Shown: positions 1-7,691, numbered from the stretch's first letter. The stretch is 64,000 nucleotides of DNA from Bin87 sp034421995 (GCA_034421995.1 DAOUJY010000038.1:1-64000), one strand, 5' to 3'. Notes: a model not told the origin generated them from the letters alone. Program-made: numbers and translations.

Positions 1-947
1 CAGCTCTCCGCCAGGTCCAGCACCGGCTGGTAGTGCAGGCTCAACGTGACCAGTCCGCCGAACACCTCGTTGCTTATCACGCTGGAAGTCACGTCGCCGG
101 CCAGATGGGGGTCTAGCGTCGGCGGGTCGGCGAAGAGCCGTACCAGGGTGCCGCCCTGGGGCGGTCGGTTGTCAAAGGTGAGATCGGCGGAAGGCGCGCA
201 GCTGTCGGCAGGAGTCATCGGATCCGGGCCATACTGCTCCACGACAAAGACGGAGTCTCGCTTTCTTGCCGCAAAGGTGAAATCCCCCGCAGCCATGGGT
301 ATCTCCAGGACAATCTGATGAGCGTCGAAGGTGAATCTGTGTTCGTCCCAGATTTGGCCCCAGCCATGGTACGGCCCGCCATCGGCAACGGCGAATACCT
401 CACGGAAAGTCCGATGGAAGGTGTGGGAAATGACCAGGCAAGATTGCCCCGGCGTCAGTCGTTGACCTACGTAGCATTCAGTAGTGGCGGTGGGAGGACG
501 GGGAAACCACGGCTCGCGCGGCGGAGGAGTGCGCACGACCACGGGCGGCGACCAGGCCGGGGGCCATTTGGCGCTCCCGAAACGCATTGCGGCGGAGCCT
601 ACGATGAAGTAATACTGAACTCCGGGCTGGAGACGGGTAACGGTGTGGGAAGACTGTCCGCGGTTGTCCACGTCAACGAAAACAAAGGCTTCCAACCAGT
701 TGCGGCCATCGTTAATGGCCGCCTCATAGTCTGCAAAGACTATCCAACCGACGCGATAAACATTGGCTTCGGGCGCTGCATCCCAACTGACGATGACTTC
801 GCCGGGGTTGTCACCGTTGGCAGCGATGATATTCCGGGGAGGATTCAGACTGCTCTGAGCCGCGACCGGGGCCGGCGCTGCGCTTGCGCCGAAAAGCGCC
901 AGAACGGCTACCAGAAGAAGGGCGGCGGTTGTGGATACATACTTCAT
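1..947 (-). CDS. Secreted fibronectin-III / family 5 solute-binding protein (N-terminal part)
   Basis: An open frame runs from an ATG at 945-947 off the left edge, about 315 codons with no stop. Residues 1-30 look like a Sec signal peptide: a short basic start, then a Leu/Ala-rich core ending near APAAVAAQ. Residues about 35-125 look like one fibronectin type III domain (PGEVIVSWDA, then LQPGVQYYFIVG). Residues about 125-260 have no recognised fold. From about residue 262 the sequence (GGTLVRLFADPPTLDPHL, then SNEVFGGLVTL) matches the N-terminus of family 5 peptide/oligopeptide ABC solute-binding proteins. The likely role is an extracellular ligand-binding component with an FnIII spacer. The rest of the protein and any permease lie outside the window. 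The FnIII and SBP assignments are pattern recognition only. Confidence 0.75.
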   Translation of the reverse strand, partial: MKYVSTTAALLLVAVLALFGASAAPAPVAAQSSLNPPRNIIAANGDNPGEVIVSWDAAPEANVYRVGWIVFADYEAAINDGRNWLEAFVFVDVDNRGQSSHTVTRLQPGVQYYFIVGSAAMRFGSAKWPPAWSPPVVVRTPPPREPWFPRPPTATTECYVGQRLTPGQSCLVISHTFHRTFREVFAVADGGPYHGWGQIWDEHRFTFDAHQIVLEIPMAAGDFTFAARKRDSVFVVEQYGPDPMTPADSCAPSADLTFDNRPPQGGTLVRLFADPPTLDPHLAGDVTSSVISNEVFGGLVTLSLHYQPVLDLAES

Positions 948-981
948 CGTGGTGGGTCTAACGGCCAGGCGTTCACGCAAC

Positions 982-2301
982 CTACGCCGACTGCTCCGCC
1001 GCCGCCCGTTCCCGCTGGGAGCGGGGATGCTCGAAGCGGTAGGAATCCATCTGCACCAGCTTGTTGTAGGAGCCGAAGATTTCCTCCACGTTGTCGCCGA
1101 CCAGGTCCAGGGGATCCACCACGTCGTCGGCGTCGCTGAAGACGCGGCGCAGGCCGTAGGTGGTGTAGCGTTCCGCCGGGGTGCGGCCGGCTTCGCGGAT
1201 CATGCCGCGGAACTCGGCGGGGCGCATCAGCTGGCCGTGCATCGCGCCGGCGGACGTGGATATGCTCTCGTTGATCAGCGTTCCGCCCAGGTCATTGACG
1301 CCGGCGGTGAGCAGCAGCTGGGACATCCGGCTGCCCTCCTTCACCCACGAGGCCTGGATGTTGGGTATCCAGTTGTTGAGCATGATGCGGGCGATGGCGT
1401 GGACTTTGATCACGTCCATGCCGGTGGGGCCGGAGCGGACGTCATCCACCGTTCCCTTCAGGAACATTGGGGCTTCCGAGGCGACAAAGCTCAGCGGGAC
1501 GAACTCGGTGAACCCGCCGGTGCTCTGCTGGATGTCTCGGAGCAGGGCGATGTGGCGGACGATCTGAGCGTTGGTCTCCCGGTGGCCGAACATGACCGTG
1601 GAGGTGGTGGGGATGCCCAGGTCGTGGGCGGTGGTGATGACCTCAAGCCACTGGTCAACGGTGATGCGTCCCGGGGAGATGATGTCGCGCAGCCCCTGGT
1701 CCAAAACCTCGGCGGACGTACCGGGCAGGCTGCCCACGCCGGCGTCCTTCAAGCCTTGCAGGTACTCGCGGATGCTGCACCGGGAGCGGATGGAGCCGTA
1801 GAGCACTTCCTCGGGGGAGAAGCCGTGGATGTGCATATCGGGCAGTTCTTCCTTGATGGCCGCGCAGAGCCGGATGTACAGGTCGCCCTCCATCTGGGGC
1901 GGCAGGCCGGCCTGGATGCAGACCTCGGTGGCGCCGTAGTCCTGGGCTTCTTTGGCCCGGCGGATGATCTCGCTCACGGGCAGGAAGTATCCTTCCTCCT
2001 CGCGGAAGTCCCGGCTGAAGGCGCAGAACCCGCACCGCTTGATGCAGACGTTGGTGAAGTTGACGTTCCGGTTCACCACGTAGGTGACCACGTCACCCAC
2101 GACGCGGCGGCGCAGCTCGTCGGCCACCATGGTCATGGCGGCGAACTCGATGCCGCTGGTGGCGAAGAGCAGATCGGCCTCGTCAACGGTGATATCCTCG
2201 CCGGCCAGGGCGCGGTTCAGCGCGGACGCCACATCGGGGGCAACCCCGTTCATCAGCTCGGCCAGGGTGGCCGGGGCGTCTTTATCAGTCATTGCGGGCA
2301 T
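982..2301 (-). CDS. cofH: F420 precursor FO synthase subunit 2, radical SAM (CofH)
   Basis: Radical SAM enzyme that, with CofG, makes the deazaflavin FO from a tyrosine and a ribityl-uracil precursor, in the cytoplasm. The protein is 439 aa, normal for stand-alone CofH. The [4Fe-4S]-binding CxxxCxxC motif is seen as CIKRCGFC near residue 87, after VVNRNVNFTNV, which is typical of the family. GFSPEEVLYG and the C-terminal half also match CofH. The start ATG at 2301 has a purine-rich GGGGGAA about 9 nt upstream; a second ATG at 2292 is possible. It overlaps the end of cofG by 17 bp, so the two are cotranscribed and probably translationally coupled. In actinobacteria the two halves are fused as FbiC; here they are separate. 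Confidence 0.93.
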   Translation of the reverse strand: MPAMTDKDAPATLAELMNGVAPDVASALNRALAGEDITVDEADLLFATSGIEFAAMTMVADELRRRVVGDVVTYVVNRNVNFTNVCIKRCGFCAFSRDFREEEGYFLPVSEIIRRAKEAQDYGATEVCIQAGLPPQMEGDLYIRLCAAIKEELPDMHIHGFSPEEVLYGSIRSRCSIREYLQGLKDAGVGSLPGTSAEVLDQGLRDIISPGRITVDQWLEVITTAHDLGIPTTSTVMFGHRETNAQIVRHIALLRDIQQSTGGFTEFVPLSFVASEAPMFLKGTVDDVRSGPTGMDVIKVHAIARIMLNNWIPNIQASWVKEGSRMSQLLLTAGVNDLGGTLINESISTSAGAMHGQLMRPAEFRGMIREAGRTPAERYTTYGLRRVFSDADDVVDPLDLVGDNVEEIFGSYNKLVQMDSYRFEHPRSQRERAAAEQSA

Positions 2302-3505
2302 AGCGTTGGGTTCCCCCTTTCACGTATCCGTCCGGGTCGGTGAGACCCAGCAGTTTTTCTTGCAGAGGCTCGGGCAGCGGCCACCGGGAGCCGTTGGCGA
2401 AGTATTCGGGATAGACCGGCAGGCGGGGGCGCAGCTCGTAGCCGGCCTCCCGCGTGCGCCGCTCCAATTCGGCCAGTTGCGGCCACGGCGCTTCGGGATT
2501 CACGTAGTCGATGGTCAGGGGCGAAACGCCGCCCCAGTCGTTGATGCCGGCGGCGATGTATCGTTCGTAGTTCTCGCTGAGGTTGGGCGGCACCTGGATG
2601 TTGACGGTTTCGCCCATGATGAGGCGGGCGACGGCGGTGGTCCACATCAGCTCGTCGGGCGCGGCGTCGGGCGTGCCGGCCATGGGGGTGTCGGACTTGG
2701 CGCGGAAGTTCTGCACGATTACTTCCTGGATGTGCCCGTAGCGTTGGTGCAGTTCGCGAATCGCCAGCAACGACTCCACGCGCTCGGTGCGGGTTTCGCC
2801 GATGCCGATGAGGATGCCGGTGGTGAAGGGTATGCTCAGCTCGCCGGCCAGTTCCATGGTCCGCAGACGGACGCGAGGGCGCTTGCTGGGCGCGAATTCG
2901 TGGGGGCCGCCGGCTTCGTAGAGGCGGGGGCTGGAACTTTCCAGCATGATGCCCACGGACGGGTTGGTGGGTTGCAGGGCTTGCAGCTCGCGGCGGCTCA
3001 TGGTGCCGGGGTTGCCGTGGGGCAGCAGGTCGGTCTGCTCGAACACCAGGCGGCACATGGCTGCCAGGTATTCCAGCGTGGTGCGGTAGCCGTTTTGGGT
3101 CAGCCAGTCGCCGGCCTCGGCGTACCGTTGTTCGGGGCGCTCTCCCAGGGTGAACAGGGCTTCGGTGCAGCCGAGACGTTGGCCGGCGGATGCGACGGCC
3201 AGAACCTGGTCTGCCGTCAGGTACAGACCGTCCGCCTCGTCCGGCGATTGGCGGAAGGTGCAGTAGCCGCAGAAGTCGCGGCACAGGCGGGTCAAAGGTA
3301 TGAACACCTTGGGCGAGAAGGTGATGACGTTGCCCCGTCCCCGGTCGCGCAGTTCGGCGGCGGCGGCGCAGAGTTCTGCCGGGGCTTCGTCATCAAGATC
3401 AACCAGAGCGAGAGCGCTGGAGTCGGACAGGCCGACACCGGCAGCCAGCCGGTCGAATGAGGGGGGCAGCGAAGTAGTTGCGCCGATGGCAACTGCGGAG
3501 GTCAC
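2285..3505 (-). CDS. cofG: F420 precursor FO synthase subunit 1, radical SAM (CofG)
   Basis: First half of FO synthase, the partner of CofH in coenzyme F420 biosynthesis. The protein is 406 aa. The radical SAM cluster motif is CRDFCGYC near residue 73, in the context KVFIPLTRLCRDFCGYCTF, characteristic of CofG. HGNPGTMSR and LGERPEQRY are also family-like. The start is a GTG at 3503-3505 with AGGA about 10 nt upstream. It is the first gene of a two-gene operon and overlaps cofH by 17 bp. Two LLM-family oxidoreductases elsewhere in the window (28554-29597 and 41478-42524) are candidate users of F420. Confidence 0.93.
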   Translation of the reverse strand: MTSAVAIGATTSLPPSFDRLAAGVGLSDSSALALVDLDDEAPAELCAAAAELRDRGRGNVITFSPKVFIPLTRLCRDFCGYCTFRQSPDEADGLYLTADQVLAVASAGQRLGCTEALFTLGERPEQRYAEAGDWLTQNGYRTTLEYLAAMCRLVFEQTDLLPHGNPGTMSRRELQALQPTNPSVGIMLESSSPRLYEAGGPHEFAPSKRPRVRLRTMELAGELSIPFTTGILIGIGETRTERVESLLAIRELHQRYGHIQEVIVQNFRAKSDTPMAGTPDAAPDELMWTTAVARLIMGETVNIQVPPNLSENYERYIAAGINDWGGVSPLTIDYVNPEAPWPQLAELERRTREAGYELRPRLPVYPEYFANGSRWPLPEPLQEKLLGLTDPDGYVKGGTQRYARND

Positions 3506-3550
3506 GGCAGTATTTCCTGGCAGAGCAATCGCATCATAGCCTACCCGCTC

Positions 3551-3652
3551 GTCACTCCGGCGAAAGCCGGAGTCCAGAAGCTATAAATTGAAAGAATAGT
3601 GAAAGTCATTCCTGATTTCGGTTACTGGATTCCGGCTTTCGCCGGAATGACG
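3551..3652. repeat. Imperfect inverted repeat, REP/MITE-like, in the cofG-ruvB gap
   Basis: Arms at 3551-3577 and 3626-3652 are near-perfect reverse complements around the core CCGGCGAAAGCCGG, which is itself a small hairpin. A roughly 48-base AT-rich spacer separates them. The element sits in the 312-base gap between the 3' end of ruvB and the 5' end of cofG. Sequences of this style (attccggcgaaagccggaat) are common dispersed repeats in bacterial genomes. No open frame or terminator-like T-run is attached. The rest of the gap (3653-3817) is AT-richer and holds nothing I recognise. Confidence 0.7.
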
Positions 3653-3817
3653 GGGATGATGCGATTGCCTTGCATTTCCTGGGGCGGGCAAACTTCAGCC
3701 ATTGTAAGCAGGGGATAGCCAGGATTCAAGGCGCGAACCGACGACACAAAAGCAGTTGCAAATATTATGTCAATTGCAATCGGGATATGCTGCCGGATTG
3801 TGTTTTTGTTATGTCAA

Positions 3818-4891
3818 TCAGCTAAACAACTGCGCCTGCTGGCTAGTATCAGAACCTCCGCCGGCCCAGGGCCAGCCCAGGTATTCGTAGGCGAGGCGGG
3901 TGGCGACGCGGCCGCGAGGGGTGCGCTCCAGGAAACCCTGCTGGAGCAGGAAGGGTTCCAGCACTTCCATGACGGTGCTGGTGTCCTCGCTCAGTGAGGC
4001 GGAGAGGGTGTCCAATCCCACCGGGCCGCCGTTGAACTTGTGGATGATGTTGGTGAGCAGGCGGTGGTCGGTCTCATCCAGGCCGCGGGCGTCCACGCCG
4101 AGGCGGTCCAGGGACTCGCGGGCCACCGGGCCGGTGATGCGGTTGTCGGCCCGGACCAGCGCGTAGTCCCGGGCCCGGCGCAGCAGCCGGTTGGCGATGC
4201 GGGGCGTGCCCCGGGAACGGATGGCAACCTCGCGCAGGCCCTCGTCATCGGACTCGATCCCCATGATGCGGGCGGAACGCCTCACCACCGTTTCCATATC
4301 CTCGTCGGAGTAGTAGTCCAGCCGGAAAACCGAGCCGAAACGGTCGCGCAGCGGCGCGCTGATGAGGGAGTATCGAGTGGTCGCGCCGACCAGGGTGAAG
4401 GGGTTGATGCGCAGGTTGATGCTGCGCGCCGACAGGCCCTTGCCCACCACCCAGGAGAGGAAAAAGTCCTCCATCGCGGAGTACATCACTTCCTCCACCG
4501 CCCGGTTGAGGCGATGGATTTCGTCGATGAACAGGACATCGTTGGGCTGTAGCCCGGTGAGTATGGAGGCGATGTCGCTGGCGCGTTCCACGGCGGGGCC
4601 GGAGGTAACCTTGATGGTGGAACCCATCTCGTGGGCGATGATGTTGGCCAGGGTGGTCTTGCCCAGGCCGGGCGGGCCGTAGATGACTACATGATCCAGG
4701 GCCTCGCCGCGCATCCGGGCCGCCTGCATGGCGATGCTCAGGTTCTCCCGGACCTGGGGCTGGCCGACGAAATCGTCGAGCCGGGCCGGACGGAGACGGG
4801 CATCCTGCTCGCCGTCGTCATGCTGCGCGGCCGGGGATACCGCGCGCGGGTTGGCTTCGGCCGCCTTCTCGGTTCGTTTTGCGGTGGTCAT
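3818..4891 (-). CDS. ruvB: Holliday junction branch migration helicase RuvB
   Basis: AAA+ motor that drives RuvA-bound Holliday junction migration during recombinational repair. The protein is 357 aa, the usual size. Walker A is GPPGLGKT (about residues 71-78), Walker B LFIDEIHRL (about 118-126), and sensor 1 lies in LVGATTRYSL. A winged-helix C-terminus follows (LLQQGFLERTPRGR). The first 30 residues are a non-conserved extension. The ATG at 4891 has no Shine-Dalgarno, but a -35/-10 pair ends 6 nt upstream, so the mRNA may be leaderless. ruvA and ruvC are not adjacent. It runs towards cofG across a 312-base gap. Confidence 0.96.
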   Translation of the reverse strand: MTTAKRTEKAAEANPRAVSPAAQHDDGEQDARLRPARLDDFVGQPQVRENLSIAMQAARMRGEALDHVVIYGPPGLGKTTLANIIAHEMGSTIKVTSGPAVERASDIASILTGLQPNDVLFIDEIHRLNRAVEEVMYSAMEDFFLSWVVGKGLSARSINLRINPFTLVGATTRYSLISAPLRDRFGSVFRLDYYSDEDMETVVRRSARIMGIESDDEGLREVAIRSRGTPRIANRLLRRARDYALVRADNRITGPVARESLDRLGVDARGLDETDHRLLTNIIHKFNGGPVGLDTLSASLSEDTSTVMEVLEPFLLQQGFLERTPRGRVATRLAYEYLGWPWAGGGSDTSQQAQLFS

Positions 4892-4897
4892 GTTCGC

Positions 4898-4927
4898 ATT
4901 CTAGGGGCCGCGTTGGAAAACGGTCAA
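4898..4927 (-). promoter_or_regulatory. Likely ruvB promoter giving a leaderless transcript
   Basis: Read on the minus strand: TTGACC (4927-4922), an 18-nt spacer, then TAGAAT (4903-4898), only 6 nt before the ATG of ruvB. Normal promoter geometry would start transcription at or next to the initiation codon. That also explains the missing ribosome-binding site. This is inferred from motif and spacing only. Confidence 0.5.
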
Positions 4928-5568
4928 CCGCCGGCGCGGCGGCGGCGTGGTAGTTGTTGGGGATTTCCTCCTGCGGTTGGTCGGTGGTTTGGGCTGGTTG
5001 GTTTCGGGTTCGGGGGTTCAGGTTGTCGGCGCTACGGCCAGAGAGCGTGGGCTGCGAATTGATTTCCTAAGTTTGCGCGTGCTGACAGTTCGTTACGTAT
5101 GAACCACCCTCGCGCAGCGGTGGTGAAACCCGCCGTACTGGTCTATGCGGTACCGGGGGATGCGATTACCGGCCTGTGAGCGATAGCCAGCGGTGCATGA
5201 GATCCGACGTGCCGTCCGCACGCCGCAGGCGCATCTGCGACCGTGGTCGGACAGCGGTTGACCGTGTTACCTGAACCCTGTGAACCCGATATTCAGCTGT
5301 TGGTTGGTGTCGGGCGTTGGGCCGTGGCCTTGGGCTTGCCGCCTGACTGACAAGGTATAGTGTAGAGAACGGATGTACGGTTGCGCAAGGGGCGGGTGTC
5401 ATCGGGGCCAGGACTGGTCCAAAGTCATTGTCAGAATCAAGATTTACCGGATTTTGAGATTTTCAGGATGTTCATAAATCCCGGAAATCCTCTAATCCTG
5501 GTAATCCTGATTCTGACGATTGCCGCCGGAATGGACTTTGCACCAGCCTTGGCCGCGAACCCGCTTTC
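4928..5568. other. Non-coding gap between ruvB and rnpB
   Basis: About 640 bases with no convincing gene. The 78-codon frame on the minus strand (5166-5402) has an Arg/Pro/Ser-rich composition typical of a chance frame. The part near 4950-5035 is strongly G/T-biased on the plus strand, with several runs of three or more G. An imperfect inverted repeat lies at 5430-5516. The rnpB promoter begins at 5569. Confidence 0.6.
5430..5516. repeat. Imperfect inverted repeat element
   Basis: Terminal arms GTCAGAATCAAGATTT (5430-5445) and the near reverse complement AATCCTGATTCTGAC (ending 5516) flank an AT-rich centre made of short 'aatcc/ggatt' units. Matching context extends outwards (ccaaagtc near 5418 and ggactttg near 5534). 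It looks like a non-autonomous palindromic repeat. No frame is encoded. It lies just upstream of the rnpB promoter. Confidence 0.6.
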
Positions 5569-5597
5569 TTGACCCTTGTTTTGCCCTATGCTAGCCT
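5569..5597 (+). promoter_or_regulatory. rnpB promoter
   Basis: TTGACC at 5569-5574, a 17-nt spacer, then TAGCCT at 5592-5597, with the TGC of an extended -10 just before it. The expected start is about 5604-5606, close to the 5' end of the RNase P RNA deduced from its terminal helix. Position and spacing support the call; the -10 itself is weak. Confidence 0.5.
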
Positions 5598-5609
5598 CAC
5601 AACAGGAGA

Positions 5610-6044
5610 AAGCCGGGCTGGCCGGGTGGCCGCCGCGGTTCGCCTGTGGCGGATCGGGGAGGAAAGTCCGGGCTCCTCCGGACAGGGTGCTGGGTAACGC
5701 CCAGGCTCAGGTTCGCCTCCGGCGGATCGGGGACGGAAAGTGGCACAGAAACATACCGCCGTGAGCCTGACGGCAGCGGCAAGGGTGAAATCGGGCGGTA
5801 AGAGCGCCCGGCCGCGTGCGGCGACGTACCGGCGGCCAAACCCCACCTGGAGCAAGGCCAAATAGAGGGACTGTGGGTGTCCGGCCCGTCCCCGGGTTGG
5901 CCGCTTGACCCCAGCGGCAACGCTGACATGCTTGCTCCGCCCAGAGCAGGTATGGCGATGCGGCGCCTCGCCGCGCGCAGGGCTAGATAGATGGTCACCA
6001 TCCGCCTACGGCGGATACAGAACCCGGCTTACAGGCCGCCCGGC
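5610..6044 (+). ncRNA. rnpB: RNase P RNA (catalytic subunit), bacterial type A
   Basis: Catalytic RNA that removes 5' leaders from tRNA precursors. The conserved blocks occur in order: GAGGAAAGTCCGGGCTCC (from about 5659), ACAGGGTGCTGGGTAACGCC (from about 5682), GGCACAGAAACATACCGCC (from about 5742), GGTAAGAGCGC, CAAGGCCAAATAGAGGG, GATAGATGGTCACCA and ACAGAACCCGGCTTACAGG near the 3' end. The terminal helix P1 pairs GCCGGGCTGGCC (about 5612) with GGCCGCCCGGC (about 6034-6044), which sets the ends. The length is about 435 nt, long for type A. Two 24-nt segments (5637-5660 and 5710-5733) are 22/24 identical hairpins placed in different stems, and a third related hairpin lies at 6001-6015. Protein frames across the gene are spurious. 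Confidence 0.95.
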
Positions 6045-6076
6045 ATTCTCCCATGAGCACCATCATTTGCGACGAT

Positions 6077-6104
6077 GTAGGGGCGAATAATTATTCGCCC
6101 CTAC
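6077..6104. repeat. Perfect 28-bp palindrome
   Basis: A perfect palindrome: each 14-base half starts or ends in the GTAGGGGCG motif around an AATAATTATT centre. It lies 33 nt after rnpB and 20 nt before the next start codon. It has no T-tail, so it is not a classic terminator. Palindromes of this wording are common dispersed repeats. Its position argues against starting the downstream protein at 6053, because that frame would translate through it. Confidence 0.75.
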
Positions 6105-6124
6105 GTGAACCAGGAGCGCCCGAT

Positions 6125-6898
6125 ATGGTACGTATGAACCGCGCCAAAGCCAAGTTGCTCGAAGGCGAGATCGCCGTCGGCGGCAGCGTCAACTTCTATG
6201 CCCCCATCGTCGTGGAGATGTACGGCGTACTCGGCTTCGACTGGGTGTGGATTGATTGCGAACACGGGTCGTCCAACGATTCGGAATCTGAAAACATGAT
6301 CCGGGCCGCCGAATTGCACGACATTACTCCCGTGGTGCGGGTGCCCAACGCGGAACCGTCCACTCTGTTGCGGTTCCTGGATCGTGGCGCCCAGGGTCTC
6401 ATCGTTCCCCATGTCAACACTCGCGCCGAGGCTGAGGCCGTTTCGCGAGCGTCGCACTACTACCCGATGGGTGACCGCAGCAGTGCCACCGGCGGGCGCA
6501 CCAACCGCCTCGGCAGCGGCCTGCCCCCGGCCGAATACTACGAGGCGGCCAACCGCGAAACGCTGGTCATCTGCATGGTGGAAACTCCCGAGGCGGTCGC
6601 CAACGTCCGCGAAATTGCCAGTGTAGAAGGCGTTGACGCCATCCTGGTGGGCAGCAGCGACCTCACCCAGGCCATGGGTATGCCGCCGCAGTCCGACGTG
6701 GACGACGCCATCACCCAGGTCATCGACGGCACGTTGGCGGAAGGCAAGATCATCGGAGTGGCCGGCGCCGGCATGACCGTGGACAACGTGGCCCGTTACC
6801 GCCAATTCGCCGAGCGGGGCGTCCGTCTGATGTCGGTCAACATCGGTGATTTTATCCGCCAGAGCGCCGGGCGGTTCCTCGCTGATATCCGAGCCTGA
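6125..6898 (+). CDS. HpcH/HpaI-family aldolase
   Basis: Class II metal-dependent aldolase of the HpcH/HpaI (citrate lyase-like) family. Members cleave 2-oxo-acid aldol adducts to pyruvate plus an aldehyde. The protein is 257 aa. Family motifs: GFDWVWIDCEHGSSN (about residues 37-51), a metal-binding E in MVETPEAV, and LVGSSDLTQAMG. RGAQGLIVPHVNT is the usual substrate-loop region. I chose the ATG at 6125 because AGGAG lies 8 nt upstream at 6112-6116. The longer in-frame start at 6053 would run through a palindromic repeat. The substrate cannot be told from sequence. It heads a run of plus-strand catabolic genes, but the next gene has its own promoter. Confidence 0.88.
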   Translation: MVRMNRAKAKLLEGEIAVGGSVNFYAPIVVEMYGVLGFDWVWIDCEHGSSNDSESENMIRAAELHDITPVVRVPNAEPSTLLRFLDRGAQGLIVPHVNTRAEAEAVSRASHYYPMGDRSSATGGRTNRLGSGLPPAEYYEAANRETLVICMVETPEAVANVREIASVEGVDAILVGSSDLTQAMGMPPQSDVDDAITQVIDGTLAEGKIIGVAGAGMTVDNVARYRQFAERGVRLMSVNIGDFIRQSAGRFLADIRA

Positions 6899-6939
6899 CG
6901 CAGACACCTCCGGTTGCGACGTTCCGCGAAGCATCGCAG

Positions 6940-6968
6940 TTGCATCCGCCAACGGCGCAACATATAAT
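6940..6968 (+). promoter_or_regulatory. Sigma70-type promoter for the PHP-domain gene
   Basis: TTGCAT (6940-6945), exactly 17 nt, then a perfect TATAAT (6963-6968). The expected start near 6975 leaves a leader of about 50 nt to the TTG start codon at 7026. Confidence 0.6.
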
Positions 6969-7025
6969 CGGCTGTTGGCAGTCTGCCATGCGCGCAGATT
7001 ATTTGGCCGACCCGGAGGCCCTGTT

Positions 7026-7691
7026 TTGACCACGTACCTTGACCTGCATTGCCACTCGGTGGCGTCCGACGACTCGCGTGCTACTGTTGAACAGTACCTC
7101 AAGTTCGTTCAGGTGCTCCGCAAGCGCGGATATACCATCGACGGCATCGTCCTCACCGAGCATCGCAAGTTTGACTTTGATGCCGATTACTCCCAGTTGG
7201 CCAGCAACTACGGCGTAATGGTGCTCAAGGGGGCAGAACTGGACACCCGCTTCGGACACATGCTGGTCTATAACATCACCCCCGGCCTCGGCAAGGACAT
7301 CGACTTCGGCGACGTCAAAATGGACGGCCACATACTCATCGAGGCCGCGCGACACCACGGCGCCCTCGTCGTACCCGCCCACCCCGGCCGCTTCGGCATC
7401 GGCCTGGTCGAGTACATGGAGCAGGGCGAGGTCTTCGATGACTTGTCCATCGTCGAGCGCGTCAACGCGGGCAGCAAGCCCGAGGAGAACGAGCGGGCCG
7501 AAGACCTGTGCCAGCGCATGGGTTATCTGGGCATCGGGGGCAGCGATGCCCACCTTGCCAGCCACATTGGAAGGGCCGTAACGGAGTTCAACGCCAATAT
7601 CCACAATGAGCGGGAACTGGTCGAAGCCCTCATGTCAGGGGACTTCAGGCCCATGTACATACAGGAAACCGTGGCCGCACCCGTCGGCTGA
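7026..7691 (+). CDS. PHP-domain metal-dependent hydrolase
   Basis: Polymerase-and-histidinol-phosphatase fold, usually a phosphoesterase with a trinuclear metal site. The protein is 221 aa. Motif I DLHCHSVASDDS is at residues about 6-17, VLTEH follows near 40, then VVPAHPGRFG and a GGSDAH motif near the C-terminus, all typical metal ligands. The frame is open further upstream, but the PHP fold begins right at the TTG at 7026, which has GGAGG 7 nt before it (7014-7018) and a good promoter 60 nt upstream. The substrate is unknown. It precedes a MaoC pair and may form an operon with it. Confidence 0.82.
   Translation: MTTYLDLHCHSVASDDSRATVEQYLKFVQVLRKRGYTIDGIVLTEHRKFDFDADYSQLASNYGVMVLKGAELDTRFGHMLVYNITPGLGKDIDFGDVKMDGHILIEAARHHGALVVPAHPGRFGIGLVEYMEQGEVFDDLSIVERVNAGSKPEENERAEDLCQRMGYLGIGGSDAHLASHIGRAVTEFNANIHNERELVEALMSGDFRPMYIQETVAAPVG

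Noticed and set aside
931..2343. 470-codon plus-strand frame
   Set aside because: It is antisense to cofH, whose radical SAM motifs are clear; GC-rich codons leave long open shadows.
5166..5402. 78-codon minus-strand frame between ruvB and rnpB
   Set aside because: Arg/Pro/Ser-rich with no ribbon, membrane or conserved pattern and no ribosome-binding site.
5586..6001. Protein frames across the rnpB region
   Set aside because: All conserved RNase P RNA blocks are present in order, so these frames are accidental.
6053..6124. Upstream start for the HpcH-type aldolase
   Set aside because: It would translate through a perfect palindrome, while the ATG at 6125 has a good AGGAG.
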